NCBI GenBank assembly: GCA_021741155.1 | Contig: JAIOYP010000005.1 | Location: 1 to 64,000 of the forward strand | DNA length: 64,000 nt | Direction of reading: 5' to 3' | Source: Flavobacteriales bacterium | GTDB lineage: Bacteria > Bacteroidota > Bacteroidia > UBA10329 | Shown here: in pieces, positions 60,448 through 64,000 of the stretch | How positions within the stretch are numbered: the stretch's first letter is position 1 | Layout of the letters: every line of letters starts with the position of its first letter | Notes under the pieces: generated by a model | Seen by the model: the letters and a program-made list of their open reading frames with translations, nothing else | Databases searched by the model: none | Told to the model about the DNA's origin: nothing | Made by a program: the position numbers and the translations under genes

Positions 60448-60702
60448 TCAATCCTCATGTCCGCAAAGCGTTCTTCCGTAGGTGTTTTGAGCATCGTAAA
60501 GCGAAACTGTCTTTATCTCATGGGTGCAGTTCTTCAATGCAAAGCAATTCTTATCCTTGTGGTAAGCCTTGCTGCTTTTGCTATCGCATATATAGACGGC
60601 TGAAACTTCTACTGATTCGGTAGAAATGCTAATCAAAACAAACAGCATAATCAAACTGTGTAAGGCAATAGACTTGAATTGCATTGCTTTTGAAATTTTC
60701 AT
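60448..60702 (-). CDS. Small Cys/His-rich secreted protein
   Basis: 84 aa from the ATG at 60702; a GTG at 60714 overlaps the stop of the gene upstream (GTGA) and would allow coupling. A hydrophobic leader (IALHSLIMLFVLISISTESV) precedes YICDSKSSKAYHKDKNCFAL, then KNCTHEIKTVSLYDAQNTYG and RTLCGHED. The SxxYHxxxxCxxLxxCxHxV pattern recurs in small Bacteroidota proteins I cannot name. The four Cys and two His could bind a metal or haem-like ligand. Confidence 0.65.
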   Translation of the reverse strand: MKISKAMQFKSIALHSLIMLFVLISISTESVEVSAVYICDSKSSKAYHKDKNCFALKNCTHEIKTVSLYDAQNTYGRTLCGHED

Positions 60703-60710
60703 GGGCTTTC

Positions 60711-61031
60711 TCACTCACTAGGTTCTTGAGTTTCTTCGTTACTCTTAGAGCGTACCTCTTGTAGCTTTGCTTGATGGTCGAATAGGAATGAGCCATAGTA
60801 CGCCTCTTCACCAAATCTCCCGTGGATCTTGGTCTTAGATATACCTGTGAATAACGATTCACCGGTTCTTGTGTCAGTAATAATTACCGCACCGTCTTTT
60901 GTAACACTTGTCGCATATCTACCATTACTTGCGTAACAGCTCAGTTGATAGCCGATGAAAGAGAGTATTGCGATAACCGCTAATTTGAAAATGGTATCAG
61001 TAATCAGTTTTGAGGAGGTATTCGTTTCCAT
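60711..61031 (-). CDS. Small membrane-anchored protein of unknown function
   Basis: 106 aa. One N-terminal membrane helix (IFKLAVIAILSFIGYQLSCY), then a short beta-rich domain (ATSVTKDGAVIITDTRTGES, FGEEAYYGSFLFDHQ) and an acidic C terminus. It overlaps the lipoprotein gene upstream by 35 bp and the next gene at the start/stop, so the three form one unit. Family unknown. Confidence 0.65.
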   Translation of the reverse strand: METNTSSKLITDTIFKLAVIAILSFIGYQLSCYASNGRYATSVTKDGAVIITDTRTGESLFTGISKTKIHGRFGEEAYYGSFLFDHQAKLQEVRSKSNEETQEPSE

Positions 61032-61686
61032 TGAAAATAGAATTAGGTTTATATCTGATGTAGGTTGTAAAATCCACTAGCTCACCACGTAAAAACAGGG
61101 ATGAGTATTCCTCTTTATGGATGCTAACATCGACATCAGCATCTTCACAATTATCATATACATGTACGTAGTCAACCTCGTCCTGAAACCTCATCATCTT
61201 GGATGACTGAATGCCAGAAGGTTTGATTATAAAACAGCCTTGTTCAAACACTGACACTTTGGGAAAATCGTTCTGTCTTTCTTTTAGCATTAGCGAATCC
61301 ACAGTAATCGCGCAGTAAACCCCTTCTGAGTATGTGTTACTTGGAGAAATGTAATCGTTCATTACCTTAATGATATAAGCATCTCCGTGTTTAACTATAT
61401 CATCCACTTGCCCAGTTATTGCTAAAAACCTGGTTGTATCGAGTTTCTCCTGTAACTGATACAAATAGTTGATTGTAGTATCTTCCAAGCCTATTGCACC
61501 ATACAATTCCATTAACCTAGCTTCTTCTAGGTCGTTCAATGAGTCTATTTGCGCCCGAGTGAGTTCAACTTTCTCAGTTGATTCATCGATCTCAACTTCA
61601 TTTTCATTACTACCAGTTTCTTGATGGGAACAGGCGATGTTCAAAGTCAACATAAGTATAGTTGCAATCAGTAGGTGTGTTTTCAT
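60997..61686 (-). CDS. Lipoprotein of unknown function
   Basis: 229 aa. The lipoprotein signal is MKTHLLIATILMLTLNIAC. An acidic linker (NENEVEIDESTEKVELTRAQ) precedes a domain with TRFLAITGQVDDIVKHGDAY, an OB-like or tRNA_anti-like pattern seen in small Bacteroidota lipoproteins, and two further Cys (EQGCFII, DNCEDAD). It is the first gene of the three-gene unit. The promoter region contains no clear TAnnTTTG box. Confidence 0.65.
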   Translation of the reverse strand: MKTHLLIATILMLTLNIACSHQETGSNENEVEIDESTEKVELTRAQIDSLNDLEEARLMELYGAIGLEDTTINYLYQLQEKLDTTRFLAITGQVDDIVKHGDAYIIKVMNDYISPSNTYSEGVYCAITVDSLMLKERQNDFPKVSVFEQGCFIIKPSGIQSSKMMRFQDEVDYVHVYDNCEDADVDVSIHKEEYSSLFLRGELVDFTTYIRYKPNSIFNGNEYLLKTDY

Positions 61687-61773
61687 GTCTAAGTGCTAAT
61701 TGAATTCGAAACCTAACTAAAACAATTCAATTTGAGTGGATTAAAGTAACACGCAATGTTCAAAGCTATAAAT

Positions 61774-61793
61774 TAGACCGATACCTCGGTCTA
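61774..61793. promoter_or_regulatory. Operator candidate for the XRE regulator
   Basis: TAGACCGA-TACC-TCGGTCTA is a perfect inverted repeat with 8-bp arms, 32 bp upstream of the XRE gene and between divergent genes. Its size and place fit autoregulation by an HTH_3 repressor. Confidence 0.55.
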
Positions 61794-61825
61794 TTGGTGT
61801 GCGATAAGCTTCGGACTTTGCCGCT

Positions 61826-62053
61826 ATGGGTCAGATCAGGGATGAGGCTTACTTGCAGCGGTTCGGGTTTCATGTTCGGAAACTACGTACGGAAAAGCAA
61901 CTGTCTCAATACCAATTGGCCGACCTTGCCAATGTTAGCCGTAGTCAGATCATGGGTATTGAGAACGGAACTATAAACCCAACGCTTTGCACCCTTAAAG
62001 CGGTGGCCGATGGTTTGAGCATACCGTTAGCCGAACTGGTGGAGGTTGGTTAA
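61826..62053 (+). CDS. XRE-family HTH regulator
   Basis: 75 aa, almost entirely an HTH_3 domain: [20 protein letters not shown], then [20 protein letters not shown] and [16 protein letters not shown]. Small regulators of this type control mobile elements. The stop overlaps the convergent ORF6N gene by 4 bp. A palindrome lies 32 bp upstream. Confidence 0.88.
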   Translation: MGQIRDEAYLQRFGFHVRKLRTEKQLSQYQLADLANVSRSQIMGIENGTINPTLCTLKAVADGLSIPLAELVEVG

Positions 62054-62565
62054 TCCTTGTCCGTTTGTTTAAAGCCGATCTGTTTCCTTGATTTCAGTTC
62101 CTGCGCCCGTTTTTCGCCCTCCATCAGGTAGCCGATGGCCTCAAAGATGTCGTTGAACTGCCTGTCGTAGCGTTGCTCCAATTCTTTCAGTTGGCGTGTG
62201 AGTTCGGTATGTGAAAGGGCAAACTGCCGCATGAGAACAAACGCACGCATGATGGCGATATTGACACGGATGGCCTTTTCGCTGTTCAGTACGCTTGAAA
62301 GCATGGAAACACCTTGCTCGGTGAATGCGTAGGGCGGTGTGCGTCTTCCTCCCCAACTTGACATCACAGATCGTGATTTCAAGTCTGACCATTCGTCTGC
62401 ATCCAGTTGGAACATGAAGTCTTCCGGAAACCGCTGCAAGTTCCGTTTCACAGCCTGATTGAGCGTCCTTGTTTCCACCTCATACAATTCGGCAAGGTCG
62501 AAATCTAACATCACCTGTTGCTCCCGTATGGAGTGTATTCTACTGCGTATGATTTCGAGTTCCAT
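62050..62565 (-). CDS. ORF6N domain-containing protein
   Basis: 171 aa from the ATG at 62565, where family members start ([20 protein letters not shown]); a longer start at 62595 adds ten residues. The ORF6N DNA-binding domain (about 5-95: [55 protein letters not shown]) is followed by a coiled C terminus. These proteins are frequent in phages and integrative elements of Bacteroidota; exact role unknown. Confidence 0.9.
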   Translation of the reverse strand: MELEIIRSRIHSIREQQVMLDFDLAELYEVETRTLNQAVKRNLQRFPEDFMFQLDADEWSDLKSRSVMSSWGGRRTPPYAFTEQGVSMLSSVLNSEKAIRVNIAIMRAFVLMRQFALSHTELTRQLKELEQRYDRQFNDIFEAIGYLMEGEKRAQELKSRKQIGFKQTDKD

Positions 62566-62623
62566 TTTTGACGTACTACTGTGGTTTGCAAACATAATTA
62601 TCCTGTGCTTTGGGTTTGTGGTT

Positions 62624-63832
62624 TCAATAAGGGTCGTTCACGTCCATGCCCAAAGCATCGAACAGTTGTTCTCTTGTGAGACTATCTAAACCGCTTGACC
62701 GAGAAGCAGGGAATTTCCCACACTTGGATAAACTATGCAAATTCCCTGTTTCCTCCTTTTGAGGTTGGGAATGCACCCCTATGTAAATTCCCTGATTCGG
62801 GTCATTCTGTGGCCTATGTTCGGATATTGAGGGGGGTGTGAAAATTCCCGCTTTTTCGGAGCTTTCTGTAGTGAATTTGCGGAGGGGTTGCAGCTTGGCC
62901 GCCATTGCCTCCGAAATCTGTTGTTTTAGGTCGGAGTGTTGGGCTTGGAACTTTTCGGCCCTCTCCCATTCCTGCCTGAATTTGTTCTTGGGAACTATCC
63001 CTTCAGTTTGCGTCTCTTTGAGGTGTTTCCAAAACTTGGGGTTTGACCATTGGAGTATTTTCTCCCTTTGCTTGGGCTTGAACTCATCCAACCTCTGCAA
63101 AAGGCTATTGTCGAAAAATAGGGTGTCTTCGTTCCACATGTCCAGCACCATGTCGGCCAGCAGTATGAGGCAGAACGGATTGTGGAGGTCTGAGAGGTAG
63201 CGGATGCCTGTTCTCTTGAAGCTTCTTGACAAGCGGTTCTTCTTCTCAATTCGCAATGTATTAGCATACTGTGGAAGGTTGCGAAAATGCTTTCCCTTGT
63301 CGTAGTAGGCAGAAAAGTAGCCGCCATTGTCTGCCCCTCTGAAATCGCCTTCGGTCATTTGCATATCTCGCACAAGGTGATTCCCTTGCCAAATGATGCT
63401 ATCAAGAATCAATTGAACACGCATATCGTGAAGGTTTAGCCCCGTTTCGAGGCCTTCTAATCGACTTGTTCTGAGGCACAGCCCAAATTCCGTCTCCAGC
63501 CTGTAAAGGACAAACAGAAGCATTCGGTAGGTGAAATCGTTTGCATTATGTAGCCCTTTGTTAGCGAAACGGTGAAGACTGCCTCTGATTATCCACCTCG
63601 TTTCTCCTTGCAGAATGAAACGCAGCCCTTGAAACTGACCGAACCATTTACCAACCTCTTCACTATCAGGCGGAGCAGTACGGGAAAATTTAAGGTCCGG
63701 GTGTTCCCACAAAGGGCGTTCCCCTGGTCTGAAACTTGCGACTATCCGCACCCCGTCAACGGTTACAACCGCATCCAATAGCTTATCTTCGCCCTGTTCC
63801 CCAACAGAAGCGGTAGGTATGTGCGGTTGCAT
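62624..63832 (-). CDS. Probable replication-initiator-like protein of a mobile element
   Basis: 402 aa. The middle part ([60 protein letters not shown]) resembles phage/plasmid single-strand replication initiators, in which a Tyr/Lys motif and an LRIE strand recur. I cannot place the catalytic Tyr with certainty. The C terminus is low-complexity ([17 protein letters not shown]). The start is 2 bp after the stop of the excisionase-like HTH gene, so the two are one transcript. If not Rep, it is an uncharacterised element protein. Confidence 0.5.
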   Translation of the reverse strand: MQPHIPTASVGEQGEDKLLDAVVTVDGVRIVASFRPGERPLWEHPDLKFSRTAPPDSEEVGKWFGQFQGLRFILQGETRWIIRGSLHRFANKGLHNANDFTYRMLLFVLYRLETEFGLCLRTSRLEGLETGLNLHDMRVQLILDSIIWQGNHLVRDMQMTEGDFRGADNGGYFSAYYDKGKHFRNLPQYANTLRIEKKNRLSRSFKRTGIRYLSDLHNPFCLILLADMVLDMWNEDTLFFDNSLLQRLDEFKPKQREKILQWSNPKFWKHLKETQTEGIVPKNKFRQEWERAEKFQAQHSDLKQQISEAMAAKLQPLRKFTTESSEKAGIFTPPSISEHRPQNDPNQGIYIGVHSQPQKEETGNLHSLSKCGKFPASRSSGLDSLTREQLFDALGMDVNDPY

Positions 63833-63834
63833 GC

Positions 63835-64000
63835 TTACCGCTTTTTCCTTTTCACCGATTGGCGAAGCAGTTCATTGGCCTCTTGCTCTATTGCCTCCTG
63901 TTGTTCGGCTGCTGTGGGGGTGTAATTGCCTTTCAGCATGGCCTCTACGTCCGAACGTTTGAAAAGGAGCTTGCGGCCTACCTTGCTGGAGGCTATGCGG
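63835..64000 (-). CDS. Excisionase-like HTH protein, C-terminal part
   Basis: Partial; the start lies beyond the window. The visible end reads RIASSKVGRKLLFKRSDVEA, then MLKGNYTPTAAEQQ and a basic tail (LLRQSVKRKKR). Gly-Arg-Lys-Leu-Leu-Phe-Lys followed by a Ser-Asp-Val helix is the end of MerR-like HTH_17 excisionases of Bacteroidota elements. It supports an integrated element running to the right. Confidence 0.8.
   Translation of the reverse strand, partial: RIASSKVGRKLLFKRSDVEAMLKGNYTPTAAEQQEAIEQEANELLRQSVKRKKR

Larger units (their letters stand above)
58037..64000. mobile_element. Putative integrative element at the CAU tRNA, running off the window
   Basis: It starts at the tRNA 3' end with the same terminal structure as the tRNA-Asn island. 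Cargo near the tRNA: TPR proteins and small lipoproteins. Further in: an XRE regulator, an ORF6N protein, a Rep-like protein and an excisionase-like HTH, a usual set for Bacteroidota integrative elements. The right end, an integrase and the displaced tRNA 3' half would lie beyond 64000. Confidence 0.5.

Overview
The window looks like chromosomal DNA of a member of the Bacteroidota, most likely a flavobacterium-like lineage. Ten predicted secreted proteins end in a C-terminal beta-sandwich sorting tail (a YPNP-type motif, then a GxYxxxV/I-type segment) as used by the type IX secretion system (T9SS). Several promoters fit the Bacteroidota pattern TTG-N18-20-TAnnTTTG. Regulators are one- and two-component systems with TPR or propeller sensors, which are common in this phylum.

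Layout. 1-6.4 kb: a 48-aa peptide gene and a 1,908-aa repetitive secreted protein. 6.4-9.3 kb: a divergent NarL-type kinase/regulator pair behind an 18-bp palindrome. 9.3-9.7 kb: an antitoxin whose PIN toxin is truncated. 9.8-12.4 kb: secreted or lipoprotein genes, two of them sharing a 35-bp leader repeat. 12.5-16.0 kb: a LytS/LytTR regulatory cluster. 16.1-16.9 kb: remains of two outer-membrane barrel genes. 17.0-28.8 kb: a propeller-type hybrid-length sensor kinase and NarL-type regulator, followed upstream by an operon of secreted propeller and tail-fibre-like proteins. The regulator gene, the secreted operon and a neighbouring lipoprotein gene share one promoter architecture: an inverted repeat ATTACAT-N4-ATGTAAT, then TTG/TGG, N20, TAnnTTTR, and an ATG only 5-6 nt later.

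29.0-47.6 kb: an 18.5-kb island bounded by a 43-bp direct repeat made of the 3' half of tRNA-Asn. The intact tRNA is at the right end and the orphan 3' half, with what looks like the native terminator, is at the left. All cargo is on the minus strand. It encodes a CusABC-type copper/silver exporter, a CopA-type P-type ATPase, several CPM..C..CGM heavy-metal-binding proteins, an AraC-type regulator with a CxxC heavy-metal-like N terminus, a Crp/Fnr regulator, two HYC_CC_PP-type small proteins, and a tight five-gene operon: an MbnP-type copper protein with a T9SS tail, two MbnH/MauG-type di-haem peroxidases, a thioredoxin-fold protein with a sorting tail, and a BNR/sialidase-like propeller with a CDCC motif. 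No integrase is visible in the island.

47.6-57.9 kb: ordinary chromosome (PfkB kinase, biotin carrier protein, M1 peptidase, sugar dehydrogenase-like protein, SDR, internally deleted solute-binding protein, methylmalonyl-CoA epimerase, HAD phosphatase). 57.9-64.0 kb: a tRNA with a CAU anticodon and an abnormal T-loop, followed by a roughly 65-bp element end that is homologous to the one beside tRNA-Asn. Beyond it lie TPR proteins and small lipoproteins, then mobile-element genes (XRE regulator, ORF6N protein, Rep-like protein, excisionase-like HTH) running off the window. The two tRNA sites were probably used by the same family of integrative element.
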